Source: Actinocorallia herbida
GTDB taxonomy: Bacteria > Actinomycetota > Actinomycetes > Streptosporangiales > Streptosporangiaceae
Assembly: GCF_003751225.1 (NCBI RefSeq)
Contig: NZ_RJKE01000001.1
Coordinates: 7,440,001-7,504,000 of the forward strand
Direction of reading: 5' to 3'
Length of the DNA: 64,000 nucleotides
In this document: positions 37,700-46,892 of the stretch, one piece after another
Position numbering within the stretch: position 1 is the first letter of the stretch
Layout of the letters: every line of letters begins with the position of its first letter
Made by a program: the position numbers and the translations under genes
Notes under the pieces: generated by a model
Database searches by the model: none
Told to the model about the DNA's origin: nothing
What the model saw: only the letters and a program-made list of their open reading frames with translations

Positions 37700-38431
37700 T
37701 CATTCTGCGGGCTTCTCCCGGTTCCGGCCTTCCCCGGTGCCCTCCAGATGCGCCGCGACGTCCTGGGCGCTCTCGTCGCCCGGGAGCGGGGTGCGGCCGC
37801 GGGCCAGCACCCAGACCATCGCGCCGAACGAGGCGACCTGGAGCGGCCAGCCCAGCGCGATCTTGGCGGTGCCCAGCCAGCCGACCATCCCGGCGAGGTA
37901 GAGCGGGTACTGCACGACCACCCGCAGGACGCACGGGAGCACCAGCAGCCAGGTCAGCTTCGCGCACAGCCTGACGATCGCCGGGTCGCGCCGCCACGCG
38001 GTCGGGTCGCCGGTCACCGAGCCGATGATGAACCCGACGACGGGCCAGCGCGCGACGATCGAGCCGATGAGCACGACCGAATAGACGGCGTTGTAGAGGA
38101 TGCCCGGGAGGAAGGCGTCCTCGGCCTTGCCGGTGCGCAGCGCGAAGAACGCGGCGATGCCGATGCCGACCAGGCTGTTGAAGACGAACTGCACGGTGGA
38201 GCGCTGGAGCAGCCGGACCACGAGCAGGAGCACGGCCGAGCCGACGCCCAGCCCGACGGCCAGCTTGAGGTTGTGGCTGATCAGCCAGGCCACCGTGAAC
38301 AGCACGGTGGGCACCGCGCCCTCGGCGATGCCGCGGCCGCCGCCGAGCGCCTTGGCGAGCTGGGTGCGGACCGCCGCCTCGACGGTCTGCCTGGCGTTCT
38401 CGTCCGCTTCCCTGGCCGCCTGTTCGGTCAC
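37700..38431 (-). CDS. DUF3159 membrane protein
   Basis: 243-residue integral membrane protein with about six hydrophobic segments (ISHNLKLAVGLGVGSAVLLLVVRLL and others, cut). It has a charged N-terminus (MTEQAAREADENARQ) and ends in a Glu/Arg-rich tail. It corresponds to M. tuberculosis Rv2693c in both type and position. Its GTG start overlaps the stop of the OB-fold gene by four bases, so the two are coupled. The function is unknown. Confidence 0.88.
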   Translation of the reverse strand: MTEQAAREADENARQTVEAAVRTQLAKALGGGRGIAEGAVPTVLFTVAWLISHNLKLAVGLGVGSAVLLLVVRLLQRSTVQFVFNSLVGIGIAAFFALRTGKAEDAFLPGILYNAVYSVVLIGSIVARWPVVGFIIGSVTGDPTAWRRDPAIVRLCAKLTWLLVLPCVLRVVVQYPLYLAGMVGWLGTAKIALGWPLQVASFGAMVWVLARGRTPLPGDESAQDVAAHLEGTGEGRNREKPAE

Positions 38432-38805
38432 GTGGATCCTCGGAGTTCGTAGCGGGGATTGAAGATGACCTTGCGGCCGTCCTGGAGGCTCACCAGGCCT
38501 TCGGCGCTGAGCCTTCGGCCCGGCTCGATGCCGGCGATCCTGCGCCGGCCGAGCCAGACGAGGTTCACCACGTCCGAACCGTCGTAGAGCTCGGCCTCCA
38601 AAGCGGGGGCGCCGCCTCGCGGTCGCAATGTCACCGTCCGTAGCGTACCCGCGACATGCGCGCGCCGGCGTTCGGCGCAGGAGGCGATGGGTGTCGCCCC
38701 CTCCGCGCCAGTGTCCTTCCGCAGCTCTTCCGCTTCCATCTCGGCCTTGCTCGAGGCGAGGCGGCGGAGGAAGCCGCGCAGCCCGCTGCCGGGCGCTTCG
38801 TCCAT
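38428..38805 (-). CDS. OB-fold nucleic acid-binding protein (Rv2694c-like)
   Basis: 125 residues. After a basic helix (GLRGFLRRLASSKAEMEAEELRK, residues 8-30, cut) the protein shows an OB-fold pattern: AHVAGTLRTVTLRPRG, LEAELYDGSDVVNLVWLGRRRIAGIEPGRRL in strand order, and GRKVIFNPRYELR at the end. This matches the RecG-wedge/OB type. It is coupled to the DUF3159 gene, as in other actinobacteria. The role is unknown. Confidence 0.85.
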   Translation of the reverse strand: MDEAPGSGLRGFLRRLASSKAEMEAEELRKDTGAEGATPIASCAERRRAHVAGTLRTVTLRPRGGAPALEAELYDGSDVVNLVWLGRRRIAGIEPGRRLSAEGLVSLQDGRKVIFNPRYELRGST

Positions 38806-38815
38806 ATTCCAGAGG

Positions 38816-40009
38816 CTACGGCAAACGCGGCCCGACCGGGGAACGGACGGTCAGCAGCCATCCGCCGGCGACGCACACGAGGACCGCGGCGAGCCCCCCG
38901 AGAGCGGAGCCCGACAGTGCGGCGACCGTGCCCGCCTCGTCCTGGATCTTCCCCGCGAGCGCCGATCCGGCCGAGACGCCGACCGTCATGAACGCGACGA
39001 TCCAGGCGAACGCCTCGGTGACGGTGCCCTCCGGCGCGAGGTCGGGGACGAGACCGAAGACACAGGCCAGGATCGGCGCCAGGAAGACCCCGGAGACGTA
39101 GGCGAGGACCAGCATCAGGGGCAGGCCGGGGGTGAGGAGCAGCAGCGCGTACCCGGCGGTCAGGGCGGCGAGCATCGGCGGGATGCGGCGCGCGGGCCGC
39201 CCCGGCCATGTCCGGGCGCCGTAGACGAGCCCGCCGGTCAGGGCCCCGAGCGCGTTGGCGGCCATCAGCCAGCCGGACGCGGACTCGCTGCCGATCCCTT
39301 CCGCGTAGGCGACCATCCCCACGTTGAAGACGCCGAGGCTGAGCCCGATGAACCCGAGGGAGATCCCGATCACCACGAGGCCGGGCGAGCGCAGCGCCCC
39401 CGCCCAGTCCCCCGTCGACGGGCTTCCCCGCCAGGCCCGCGACGGCCCGGACAGCGCCACGATGAGGGTGCCCGCCAGCCCCAGGAGGGCGCACGCGTAC
39501 AGAGGCGCGGTGTCGGAGACGAGGCCGGAGACGATGACCAGAACCGGCCCGAAAGTGAAGAGCAGCTCCTGCGCGGCGGCGTCCATCGCGTAGGCGGCCT
39601 GGACCTGGTCGGGCTCCTTGAGCACCTCCGGCCACAGCGCGCGGAGCCCCGGCTCCAGGGGCGGGGTGAACAGCCCCGCGACGGCGACCGCGGCGAGCGC
39701 CGCGGGCACCGCGCCGATCCCGGTCCACGCGAACGCGACGAACCCGAGGCCCGCCAGGCTCGCGGCGGCCACCAGCACCCGCGGCTGGCCGAGCCGGTCC
39801 ATGAGCCGGCCGAGCACCGGCTGCCCGAACGCGGCGGCGAGGCCGTGGACGGCGGCCAGCAGTCCCGCGAGCGCCCAGCTGCCGCCTTCGTCGCGGGTGA
39901 ACAGCGTGATCGCGAGCACGCCCATCCCGTTCGGGAGGCGACCCAGGAGGGTGCCGCCGAGGAGGCGGACGGCGTGGGGGGCTCGCAGCAGACTGCGATA
40001 GACGCGCAT
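38816..40009 (-). CDS. MFS transporter
   Basis: Major facilitator of 397 residues with about twelve hydrophobic segments. The motif GRLMDRLGQPRVLVAAASLAG after helix 2 is the typical MFS loop, shown here to its first 20 residues. GGGAGAAT directly precedes the ATG at 40007-40009; eight more upstream codons are discarded. It is divergent from a LacI gene across a short region with a perfect inverted repeat, so it is probably controlled by that regulator. A related MFS protein lies at 56659. The substrate is unknown. Confidence 0.88.
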   Translation of the reverse strand: MRVYRSLLRAPHAVRLLGGTLLGRLPNGMGVLAITLFTRDEGGSWALAGLLAAVHGLAAAFGQPVLGRLMDRLGQPRVLVAAASLAGLGFVAFAWTGIGAVPAALAAVAVAGLFTPPLEPGLRALWPEVLKEPDQVQAAYAMDAAAQELLFTFGPVLVIVSGLVSDTAPLYACALLGLAGTLIVALSGPSRAWRGSPSTGDWAGALRSPGLVVIGISLGFIGLSLGVFNVGMVAYAEGIGSESASGWLMAANALGALTGGLVYGARTWPGRPARRIPPMLAALTAGYALLLLTPGLPLMLVLAYVSGVFLAPILACVFGLVPDLAPEGTVTEAFAWIVAFMTVGVSAGSALAGKIQDEAGTVAALSGSALGGLAAVLVCVAGGWLLTVRSPVGPRLP

Positions 40010-40042
40010 GATTCTCCCAAAAAATCCGGGCACCCGTCGGTT

Positions 40043-40072
40043 ATACGTATCACTAGAATCAGTGATACGTAT
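40043..40072. promoter_or_regulatory. Perfect 12-base inverted repeat, operator between MFS and LacI genes
   Basis: ATACGTATCACT and AGTGATACGTAT flank a 6-base spacer. Each arm also contains the self-complementary ATACGTAT. The element sits in the 99-base divergent region, 34 bases from the MFS start and 37 from the LacI start, and is the natural candidate operator for the LacI protein. Confidence 0.7.
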
Positions 40073-40108
40073 GGGGGCGGCACCGACGGATCTACTCTAA
40101 GGGGCGTG

Positions 40109-41080
40109 ATGCCAGCACACAGTCGGCCTACGAGCAAGGACGTGGCGGCCGCGGCCGGTGTCTCCCAGTCCACGGTCTCGATGGTGCTCAGCGGCAAATG
40201 GCCAGGCCGCGTCTCCGAAGCCACCGCCCAGAACGTCCGCGACGCGGCCCAGCGCCTCGGCTACCGGCCGAACCCCGCGGCCCGCAACCTGCGGCTCGGC
40301 CGCACCCGGACGATCATGCTCGTCGTCCCCGCGATCACCGCGCCGTTCTTCGCGGCCGTCTACACCGGCGCCGCGAAGGTCGCGGTGGAGAACGGGTTCA
40401 GCCTCGTGGTGTTCCCCTGGCCCCTGGAGGCCGACGGGCCGTTCAGCGGCCCGCAGGAGGCCATCGACGGGATGCTCGCCTCCTCCATGGGCGAGAACTC
40501 CCTGGCGGGCATGCGGCGGCCGGTCCCCCTCGTCATGGTGGACAGCGATCCCGAAGGCCCGGCCCCGACCGTCAACTTCGACGTCGCGGGGGCGATCGGC
40601 GACATCGTCGCCCACCTGCGCGGCCTCGGCCACACCCGGATCGGCCACCTGGCCGCCGACATCAACGTGTGGACGTTCCGCAGCCGCGCGCTCCGGCTCG
40701 CCGAGCAGGTGCCGGAACTGGTCACCGGACGCGCCGCGATCAGCATCGCCGCGGGGTTCGAGACCGCCCTGCGGCTGCTCTCCTCCCCGGACCGCCCCAC
40801 CGCCCTCGTCTGCGACGACGACACCCTCGCGGCGGGCGCCCACAAGGCGGCCCGCCACCTCGGCCTCGACGTCCCCGGCGACGTGTCGATCACCGGCTTC
40901 GACGACCTCTACTTGGCCGAGGCGCTGGAGCTGACGACGGTCCGGCTGCCCGCCGAGCGGATGGGCGAACTCGCCATGGCCCACCTCATGGACGTCCTGG
41001 AGGGCCGCCCCGCGGAGCCGGCGCTCCTGCCCGCGGAACTCGTCCTCCGGCGGTCCACCGGCGCACCCGGCCGGCGCTGA
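40109..41080 (+). CDS. LacI family transcriptional regulator
   Basis: 323 residues. The N-terminal helix-turn-helix SKDVAAAAGVSQSTVSMVLSG is followed by the hinge and an effector domain (GLGHTRIGHLAADINVWTF, ITGFDDLYLAEALELTTVRLP). AGGGG lies five bases before the ATG at 40109; the adjoining in-frame GTG is less well placed. It is divergent from the MFS transporter, which it probably represses. The effector domain is slightly short because the segment between about residues 120 and 135 is compressed relative to typical LacI proteins. Confidence 0.88.
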   Translation: MPAHSRPTSKDVAAAAGVSQSTVSMVLSGKWPGRVSEATAQNVRDAAQRLGYRPNPAARNLRLGRTRTIMLVVPAITAPFFAAVYTGAAKVAVENGFSLVVFPWPLEADGPFSGPQEAIDGMLASSMGENSLAGMRRPVPLVMVDSDPEGPAPTVNFDVAGAIGDIVAHLRGLGHTRIGHLAADINVWTFRSRALRLAEQVPELVTGRAAISIAAGFETALRLLSSPDRPTALVCDDDTLAAGAHKAARHLGLDVPGDVSITGFDDLYLAEALELTTVRLPAERMGELAMAHLMDVLEGRPAEPALLPAELVLRRSTGAPGRR

Positions 41081-41087
41081 GACGACA

Positions 41088-41124
41088 CCGAGGGCGCGGC
41101 CGGGAACTCCGGACGCGCCCTCGG
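41088..41124. terminator. Terminator between the LacI and DUF3710 genes
   Basis: CCGAGGGCGCG pairs perfectly with CGCGCCCTCGG, with an inner CCGG/CCGG helix. It lies between two convergent genes and can serve both. Confidence 0.75.
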
Positions 41125-41150
41125 GACAGGGCGTGGGGCCGAGCGACCCG

Positions 41151-41954
41151 TCAGCGGGTCTCGGTGATGTGGACGCCGGGCTCGAACGGGTCGAAGTCGT
41201 CGTCCGTGTCCTCCGCCTCGGCGGCCTGCTCGCCCATGGCGTTCCTGGCCTCGGCCGGCAGGTTCAGCGCCAGCGCCTCGCGCGGCGGCATCGGCTCATC
41301 GCCGCGGACCACCACGAGCTCGCTGAACACCGCGCCGAGCGGCTGGAAGGCCTCGTCGTCCTGCACCGCCTCGCCCGCGACCAGCGCGCGCACGAACCAG
41401 CGGGGGCCGTCGACGCCCAGGAAGCGCAGCGGCTGCCAGGCGAAGCCCTGGTCGATGACCTCCTGCGGGATCTGCGCGCGGACCTCGTCGGGCATCTGCT
41501 CGAGCATCTCGGCGGTGAGCTGGGCCGGGACCATCGCGCGGATCTCGGTGCCGAACGGGCCCTCGCCCTCCTGCACCTCGGCGTTCGCGTTCTGGGTCAG
41601 CTCCTCGGTGAGCTCCTTGCGCAGGTCGTCCCAGAGGCCGGAGCGCTTGGGCGCCGCGAAGACCTGGAGCTGCATGCTGCTCTGCCCCGCGATCACCGTG
41701 ATCGCGACGATCTTGCCGTTGAGCGGGTTGCCCTGCGCGTCGACCTCGGTGGGCTCCAGGTTGACCTGGATCTCCAGCCCGGGACCGATCGGCACCTGGA
41801 GGGCGCCGAAGTCCAGCCGCTCCAGCTCGGTCGCCGTGCCCTCGATGGAGTCCCAAGGACCCGTCGCGGGGACGGCCTCGGTCTCCTCGACCGGGGCGGC
41901 CTCGGCCTGCTCCGCCGACGACTGCTTGTCCTGACGACGACGTCCGAAAGCCAC
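41151..41954 (-). CDS. DUF3710 protein
   Basis: 267 residues. The protein begins FGRRRQDKQ with an acidic tail, then a conserved DUF3710 domain (LDFGALQVPIGPGLEIQVNL, DLRKELTEELTQ, RFLGVDGPRWFVRALVAG, cut into parts). The C-terminus is highly acidic (EDTDDDFDPFEPG). It corresponds to M. tuberculosis Rv2696c and sits just downstream of dut as in that genome. GTG start with GGAG upstream. The function is unknown. Confidence 0.9.
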   Translation of the reverse strand: MAFGRRRQDKQSSAEQAEAAPVEETEAVPATGPWDSIEGTATELERLDFGALQVPIGPGLEIQVNLEPTEVDAQGNPLNGKIVAITVIAGQSSMQLQVFAAPKRSGLWDDLRKELTEELTQNANAEVQEGEGPFGTEIRAMVPAQLTAEMLEQMPDEVRAQIPQEVIDQGFAWQPLRFLGVDGPRWFVRALVAGEAVQDDEAFQPLGAVFSELVVVRGDEPMPPREALALNLPAEARNAMGEQAAEAEDTDDDFDPFEPGVHITETR

Positions 41955-41983
41955 TTTCCCTACTCCTTCGTTCGAATGCGCGC

Positions 41984-42448
41984 TTAGGAGTGCGCCCGCT
42001 GAGCGTATCCGCCTGTGGAGCCGAAACCATCTGCTCCGCGGGCCGATCCCGGCAGATCCGCGACTTCCACGAAAGCCGCCCGCTCCACCCGCTGGATCAC
42101 CAGCTGGGCGATCCGGTCGCCGCGCGCGAGGCGGACCGTCCCGTGCCGGTCGGTGTTCAGCAGCGTCACCTTGATCTCGCCCCGGTATCCGGCGTCGACC
42201 GTGCCCGGCGCGTTGACGATCGTGACACCCAGCGTAGCCGCCAGACCGGAACGCGGATGGACAAAAGCGGCAAAGCCATTCGGGAGGGCGATGGCCAGTC
42301 CGGTCGGCACCACTTTGCGCTCGCCCGGCTCCAGCACGACGTCCTCGGCCGCGTGCAGATCCGCGCCCGCGTCGCCCGGATGGGCGTAGGACGGGGCGGG
42401 CAGTTCCGGATCGAGCCGCTTGATCAGCACCTCGACGTCACCGCGCAC
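41984..42448 (-). CDS. dut: dUTP diphosphatase
   Basis: Hydrolyses dUTP to dUMP and keeps uracil out of DNA. The 154-residue trimeric dUTPase has all five motifs: [29 protein letters not shown] with the catalytic Asp, [10 protein letters not shown], and the C-terminal [10 protein letters not shown] arm that closes over the substrate. It precedes DUF3710 on the same strand by 29 bases; the dut-DUF3710 pairing is conserved in actinobacteria. Confidence 0.97.
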   Translation of the reverse strand: MRGDVEVLIKRLDPELPAPSYAHPGDAGADLHAAEDVVLEPGERKVVPTGLAIALPNGFAAFVHPRSGLAATLGVTIVNAPGTVDAGYRGEIKVTLLNTDRHGTVRLARGDRIAQLVIQRVERAAFVEVADLPGSARGADGFGSTGGYAQRAHS

Positions 42449-42542
42449 CGTGCGCCTCCTCTGCGGCGTGAGCCCCGTGTTCCACCCGTCGTCCTCCCAG
42501 CCGGCTTTGCGTCCAGGCGGAAACCCTACCGCCGCCGGGGCG

Positions 42543-43238
42543 TCACAGCCGCTCGAACGGCACGGCGTGGGCGACCCCCGCGGCCCGCCCCGCCGCCGCG
42601 ACGATCGAGGTGACCATCTCGCCCTGGTCCGGCGCGCCCTCCAGGTGGGCGAGATAGACGCGGTGCGCGGCGAGCGCGCGCAAACCCGTCTCCAGGTGGT
42701 CGCCGACGTCCACGAAGTGCGCGGCCGCGGGGGAATTGGCGAACAGCGCGAACCTGACGCCGTGCCACGCGGGCTCGGGCAGGTCGCGGAACACCCACGG
42801 GTTCGACGCGTCCCGCACCGCGTCGGCGACAGCCCGCCCGAGCACCCGGTGATCGGCCATGTTGTACGTGCCGGGGCCGAACGTTTCCCGGAAGTTCAGC
42901 GACACGACCACCTCGGGCCGGTGCCTCCGGATCGCCTGGGCGAGGGCGCGGCGCAGCGGCAGGCCGTACTCCAGCATCCCGTCGGGGAAGTCGAGGAACT
43001 CCACGGTGTCCACCCCGACGAGCCTGGCCGCCTCGACCTGCTCGGCGGACCGGAGCGGGCCGACCTCCTCGGGCGGCATCGTCTGGATCCCCGCCTCGCC
43101 GCGGGTCGCGAGCACCTCCACGACCTTCTTGCCCTGCGCCGTCCACCGCGCGATCGCCATGGCCGCGCCGTATTCCAGGTCGTCGGGGTGCGCCACGATC
43201 GCGAGCGCCGACGCCCAGTCCTCCTCCACCGGCTCCAT
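42543..43238 (-). CDS. PIG-L/LmbE family deacetylase
   Basis: Zinc-dependent N-deacetylase-type protein of 231 residues. [12 protein letters not shown] carries the metal ligands His17 and Asp20, and Asp19 is the likely base. Another conserved His is in MADHRVLG. Relatives act in mycothiol synthesis, glycopeptide tailoring or GlcNAc deacetylation; MshB and Mca are longer and differ, so the substrate is open. It diverges from the lipoprotein at 43275 with a 36-base gap. Confidence 0.85.
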   Translation of the reverse strand: MEPVEEDWASALAIVAHPDDLEYGAAMAIARWTAQGKKVVEVLATRGEAGIQTMPPEEVGPLRSAEQVEAARLVGVDTVEFLDFPDGMLEYGLPLRRALAQAIRRHRPEVVVSLNFRETFGPGTYNMADHRVLGRAVADAVRDASNPWVFRDLPEPAWHGVRFALFANSPAAAHFVDVGDHLETGLRALAAHRVYLAHLEGAPDQGEMVTSIVAAAGRAAGVAHAVPFERL

Positions 43239-43274
43239 GAACCCACCCTAGACGGCGGGACTAGGGTTTCCCGG

Positions 43275-44237
43275 ATGACCCACCTGCCCGCCCGCCGCGT
43301 GCTCGTCGCGGCCTCCCTGGCCCTGCTGACGACGGCCGCGACCGCCTGCGGCGGCGCCGGGCCGGTGCCCGCCCCCGCCGCGCCCTCCGCCGCGGCGGAC
43401 TCCCCGCAGGGCTCCGCCGCGGGCTCCGGCGCGGCGCCCTCCTCCCCCGCGGCCCCCGAGGCCGAGGCGCCCGCGCCCGCCGCGCGGCCGAAGCCCGCGC
43501 CCGGCGTCTCCGCCCGCTGGGTGGTCTTCGACCGGCGGACCGGCAGGACGCTCAGCAAGAGCGGCGCGCACAAGACGCTGCGGTCGGCCTCGGTGGTCAA
43601 GCTGTTCATCGCGCTGGACTACCTCGGCCGCCGCAAGGGGAAGGTCGAGCCCGCGCACGCCGCGCGATTCGCCAAGATGCTGCGCTCCAGCGACGACGAC
43701 AGCGCGACGTTCTTCTGGAACCTCGGCGGCAAGGGCGCGATCGTCACCCGGATGAAGAAGAAGATCGGCCTCGCCGACTCCGCGCCGCCGCCCGCGAGCC
43801 AGCCCGGCTACTGGGGCTACACCGCGATCAGCGCCGCCGACATCGCCGCGACCTACCGGTTCCTGCTGGACGAGGCGGCGCCGAAGGTCCGCGACACGGT
43901 CATGGGCCACCTCGGCAAGTCCACCAAGTGCGGCACCGACGGGTTCGACCAGAGCTGGGGCATCCCGTCGGCGACCAAGCGCGCGCACGCGGTGAAGCAG
44001 GGCTGGTCCGGATTCGGGCTCACCCCGCCCTACCCGTGCGCGAACGGCTCACGCTTCGTCCCGGCCGCCGGGCCCGACCTCGGGCTCGGCAGGCCGGTCC
44101 TGCACACGACCGGCACCCTCGGCGCCGAGTCCCGGTACATCGTGGTCGTGCTGACCCTCAACCCGGCGGGGGCGTCCTACCGGGTCTCGGGCCGGCGGCT
44201 GACCGAGCTCACCAAGGAACTCATCAAGGGCCTGTGA
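43275..44237 (+). CDS. Beta-lactamase-like serine hydrolase lipoprotein
   Basis: 320 residues. The signal peptide ends at a lipobox-like LTTAATAC, with Cys25 as the likely lipid attachment site. A Pro/Ala-rich linker (27-77) follows, then a penicillin-binding/beta-lactamase fold: SVVK with Ser106 and Lys109, SSDDDSA as the SxN-like motif, and KQGWSG in place of KTG. The family suggests a D,D-peptidase or esterase rather than a resistance enzyme. It faces outward from the membrane. Weak AGGG ribosome site. Confidence 0.78.
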   Translation: MTHLPARRVLVAASLALLTTAATACGGAGPVPAPAAPSAAADSPQGSAAGSGAAPSSPAAPEAEAPAPAARPKPAPGVSARWVVFDRRTGRTLSKSGAHKTLRSASVVKLFIALDYLGRRKGKVEPAHAARFAKMLRSSDDDSATFFWNLGGKGAIVTRMKKKIGLADSAPPPASQPGYWGYTAISAADIAATYRFLLDEAAPKVRDTVMGHLGKSTKCGTDGFDQSWGIPSATKRAHAVKQGWSGFGLTPPYPCANGSRFVPAAGPDLGLGRPVLHTTGTLGAESRYIVVVLTLNPAGASYRVSGRRLTELTKELIKGL

Positions 44238-44258
44238 GGTGTCGAACGGGCCTGACCG

Positions 44259-46766
44259 CTAGGCGAGCACGACCTCGGCCGTCACGCCCTCCCCTTCGGA
44301 CTCGGCGACGGAGAGGTCGGTGATGACGCCCGCCGCCGCGAGGTCGCCGCGCGCGACCAGGCCGGCGTCGGCGCCGCGCAGCACCGCTCCCGCGACCTCG
44401 GCGCGCATCGACGCCCCGGCCGTCGACTTGGCCTTGCGGACCTGCGACAACGCCTCGGCGGTGGCGGTGAGCACTCGCACGTCGCCGCCGCGCTCGCCCG
44501 GCTCCGGCCAAGGCGCGCGGTGCACCGAGCCCTCCTTCCACCACGACCAGACCTCTTCGGTGGCGAAGGGCAGGAACGGGGCGAAGAGCCGGAGCAGGGT
44601 GTCCAGCGCGCTGCGCAGGGCCGAGCGCGCGGCGGCCGACGCCGGCCCCTCGCCGTAGGCGCGCTGCTTGACCAGCTCCAGGTAGTCGTCGCAGAACTGC
44701 CAGAAGAAGCGCTCGGTGACGTTCAGGGCCCGCGTGTAGTCGTAGTCCTCGAACGCGGCGGTCGCCTCGGCGACGACGTCGGCCAGGCCGGTCAGCATCG
44801 CGCGGTCCAGCGGCGTGAGCGCCTCGGGATCGGCCTCACCGGGCAGCCCCAGCACGAACTTCGAGGCGTTCAGCACCTTGGTCGCCAGCCGGCGGCCGAC
44901 CTTGATCTGCGCGGTGTCGAACGCGGTGTCCGTGCCCGGCCTGCCGTTGGCCGCCCAGTACCGGACGGCGTCGGAGCCGAACTGCTGGAGCAGCCCGAGC
45001 GGCGTCACGACGTTGCCCACGGACTTGGACATCTTCTTGCGGTCGGGGTCGAGGATCCAGCCCGACAGCGCCGCGTTCGTCCAGGGCAGCGAGCCGAACT
45101 CCAGCTCGCTGCGCACGACCGTCGAGAACAGCCAGGTGCGGATGATGTCGTGCGCCTGCGGCCGCAGGTCGAACGGGAAGACGCGGGCGAACAGGTCGGC
45201 GTCGTCGGTCCAGCGGCCCGCGATCTGCGGGGTGAGCGAGGACGTCGCCCAGGTGTCGAAGATGTCGGGATCGGCGGTGAAGCCGCCCGGCACGTCGCGC
45301 CGCCCGGCCTCGTAGCCCTCGGGCACGTCGGTGGACGGGTCGACGGGCAGCAGCGCCTCGTCCGGCACGAGCGGCGTGTCGTAGCGGGGCTCGCCCGCGT
45401 CGTCCAGCGGGTACCAGACGGGGATCGGCACGCCGAAGAAGCGCTGGCGCGACACCAGCCAGTCGCCGTTCAGGCCCTCGACCCAGTTCTCGTACCGCGT
45501 GCGCATGTAGGCGGGATGCCACGAGATCCGCCGGCCCGCCTCGACGAAGCGGCGGCGCAGTTCCTCGTCGCGGCCGCCGTTGCGCACGTACCACTGCCGG
45601 GTCGTGACGATCTCGAGCGGCTTGCTGCCCTTCTCGTAGAAGCTCACCGGGCGCGTCACGGGCTTGGGGTCGCCGTCGAGGTCGCCGGAGGCGCGCAGCA
45701 TCTCCACGATCCGCTCGCGCGCGCCGTGCAGGGTCTTGCCCGCCAGCTCCGCGTACGGCCCGACGGGGACGCCCGCGGGCGCCTCGGGCGCGATCCGCCC
45801 GTCCCGTCCGACGACGGCCCTGATCGGCAGGTCGAGCTCGCGCCACCAGACCACGTCGGTGGTGTCGCCGAACGTGCAGACCATGACCAGGCCGGACCCC
45901 TTCTCGGGGTCGGCGAGCCGGTGCGCGACGACCGGCACCTCGACGTCGAAGAGCGGGGTGCGCGCGGACTTGCCGAACAGCGGCTGGAACCGCGCGTCAT
46001 CGGGGTGCGCGACCAGCGCGACGCAGGCGGGCAGCAGCTCCGGCCGGGTCGTCTCGACGTGCAGGGGGCCCTCCGGCCCCTGGAAGACCAGCCGGTGGAA
46101 CGCCCCGGCCTGATCGCGGTTCTCCAGCTCGGCCTGCGCGACCGCGGTCCGGAAGGTCACGTCCCACAGGGTCGGCGCCTCGGACAGATAAGCCTCCCCG
46201 CGCCTCAGATTGCGCAGGAACGCCCGCTGGGACGCGGCCCTGGCCCGAGTGCCGATCGTGGTGTACAGGTGGCTCCAGTCCACGGACAGGCCCACCCGGC
46301 GCCACATCTCCTCGAACGCCTTCTCGTCCACCTCCGTCAGCCGCTCGCACAGCTCGATGAAGTTCCGGCGGCTGACCGGGATCTGGTTCTTGCCGGGCTT
46401 CTCCGGCGGCTCGAACGACGGGTCGTAGGGCAGCGACGGATCGCAGCGCACCCCGAAGTGGTTCTGCACCCGGCGCTCGGTCGGCAGGCCGTTGTCGTCC
46501 CAGCCGATCGGGTAGAACACCTCCTTGCCGCGCATCCGCTGGAACCGCGCGACGGTGTCGGTGTGCGTGTAGGAGAACACGTGCCCGACGTGCAGCGACC
46601 CGCTGACGGTCGGGGGCGGCGTGTCGATCGAATAGACCTGTGCGCGGTCCTTCGTCCGGTCGAACGCGTAGGTGCCCTCGCGGTCCCAGACGGCTACCCA
46701 CTTGTCCTCCAGGCCGTCGAGGGTGGCCCTTTCAGGGATGGCGCGGGTGCGTGGCGTCTCGGTCAT
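44259..46766 (-). CDS. valS: Valyl-tRNA synthetase
   Basis: Class I aminoacyl-tRNA synthetase charging tRNA-Val. The HIGH-type motif is SLHVGHV and the second signature KMSKS follows DPDRK. A CP1 editing domain is present (VETTRPELLPACVALVAHP). The tRNA-binding helical domain is complete. At 835 residues it is shorter than most bacterial ValS, and the usual C-terminal coiled-coil arm is absent; the protein ends in a beta-rich segment (ESEGEGVTAEVVLA). ATG start. Adjacent genes are unrelated. Confidence 0.95.
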   Translation of the reverse strand: MTETPRTRAIPERATLDGLEDKWVAVWDREGTYAFDRTKDRAQVYSIDTPPPTVSGSLHVGHVFSYTHTDTVARFQRMRGKEVFYPIGWDDNGLPTERRVQNHFGVRCDPSLPYDPSFEPPEKPGKNQIPVSRRNFIELCERLTEVDEKAFEEMWRRVGLSVDWSHLYTTIGTRARAASQRAFLRNLRRGEAYLSEAPTLWDVTFRTAVAQAELENRDQAGAFHRLVFQGPEGPLHVETTRPELLPACVALVAHPDDARFQPLFGKSARTPLFDVEVPVVAHRLADPEKGSGLVMVCTFGDTTDVVWWRELDLPIRAVVGRDGRIAPEAPAGVPVGPYAELAGKTLHGARERIVEMLRASGDLDGDPKPVTRPVSFYEKGSKPLEIVTTRQWYVRNGGRDEELRRRFVEAGRRISWHPAYMRTRYENWVEGLNGDWLVSRQRFFGVPIPVWYPLDDAGEPRYDTPLVPDEALLPVDPSTDVPEGYEAGRRDVPGGFTADPDIFDTWATSSLTPQIAGRWTDDADLFARVFPFDLRPQAHDIIRTWLFSTVVRSELEFGSLPWTNAALSGWILDPDRKKMSKSVGNVVTPLGLLQQFGSDAVRYWAANGRPGTDTAFDTAQIKVGRRLATKVLNASKFVLGLPGEADPEALTPLDRAMLTGLADVVAEATAAFEDYDYTRALNVTERFFWQFCDDYLELVKQRAYGEGPASAAARSALRSALDTLLRLFAPFLPFATEEVWSWWKEGSVHRAPWPEPGERGGDVRVLTATAEALSQVRKAKSTAGASMRAEVAGAVLRGADAGLVARGDLAAAGVITDLSVAESEGEGVTAEVVLA

Positions 46767-46892
46767 CCGCCAAGGATAGGGATGCCGGGCGGAGAAGGCG
46801 CGTTGATTACCGCAGCCCTGGGGCCCGGCCCGCGATCGCGATAGCGTCGGGACCGCGGCGGACGACGCCGCACAAGCGAGGAAGGGGCGACG

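Noticed and set aside
43275-44237. Antibiotic-resistance beta-lactamase
   Set aside because: SxxK is present but the KTG position reads KQGWSG and the protein is a lipoprotein outside any resistance context; a cell-wall or esterase role is more likely.
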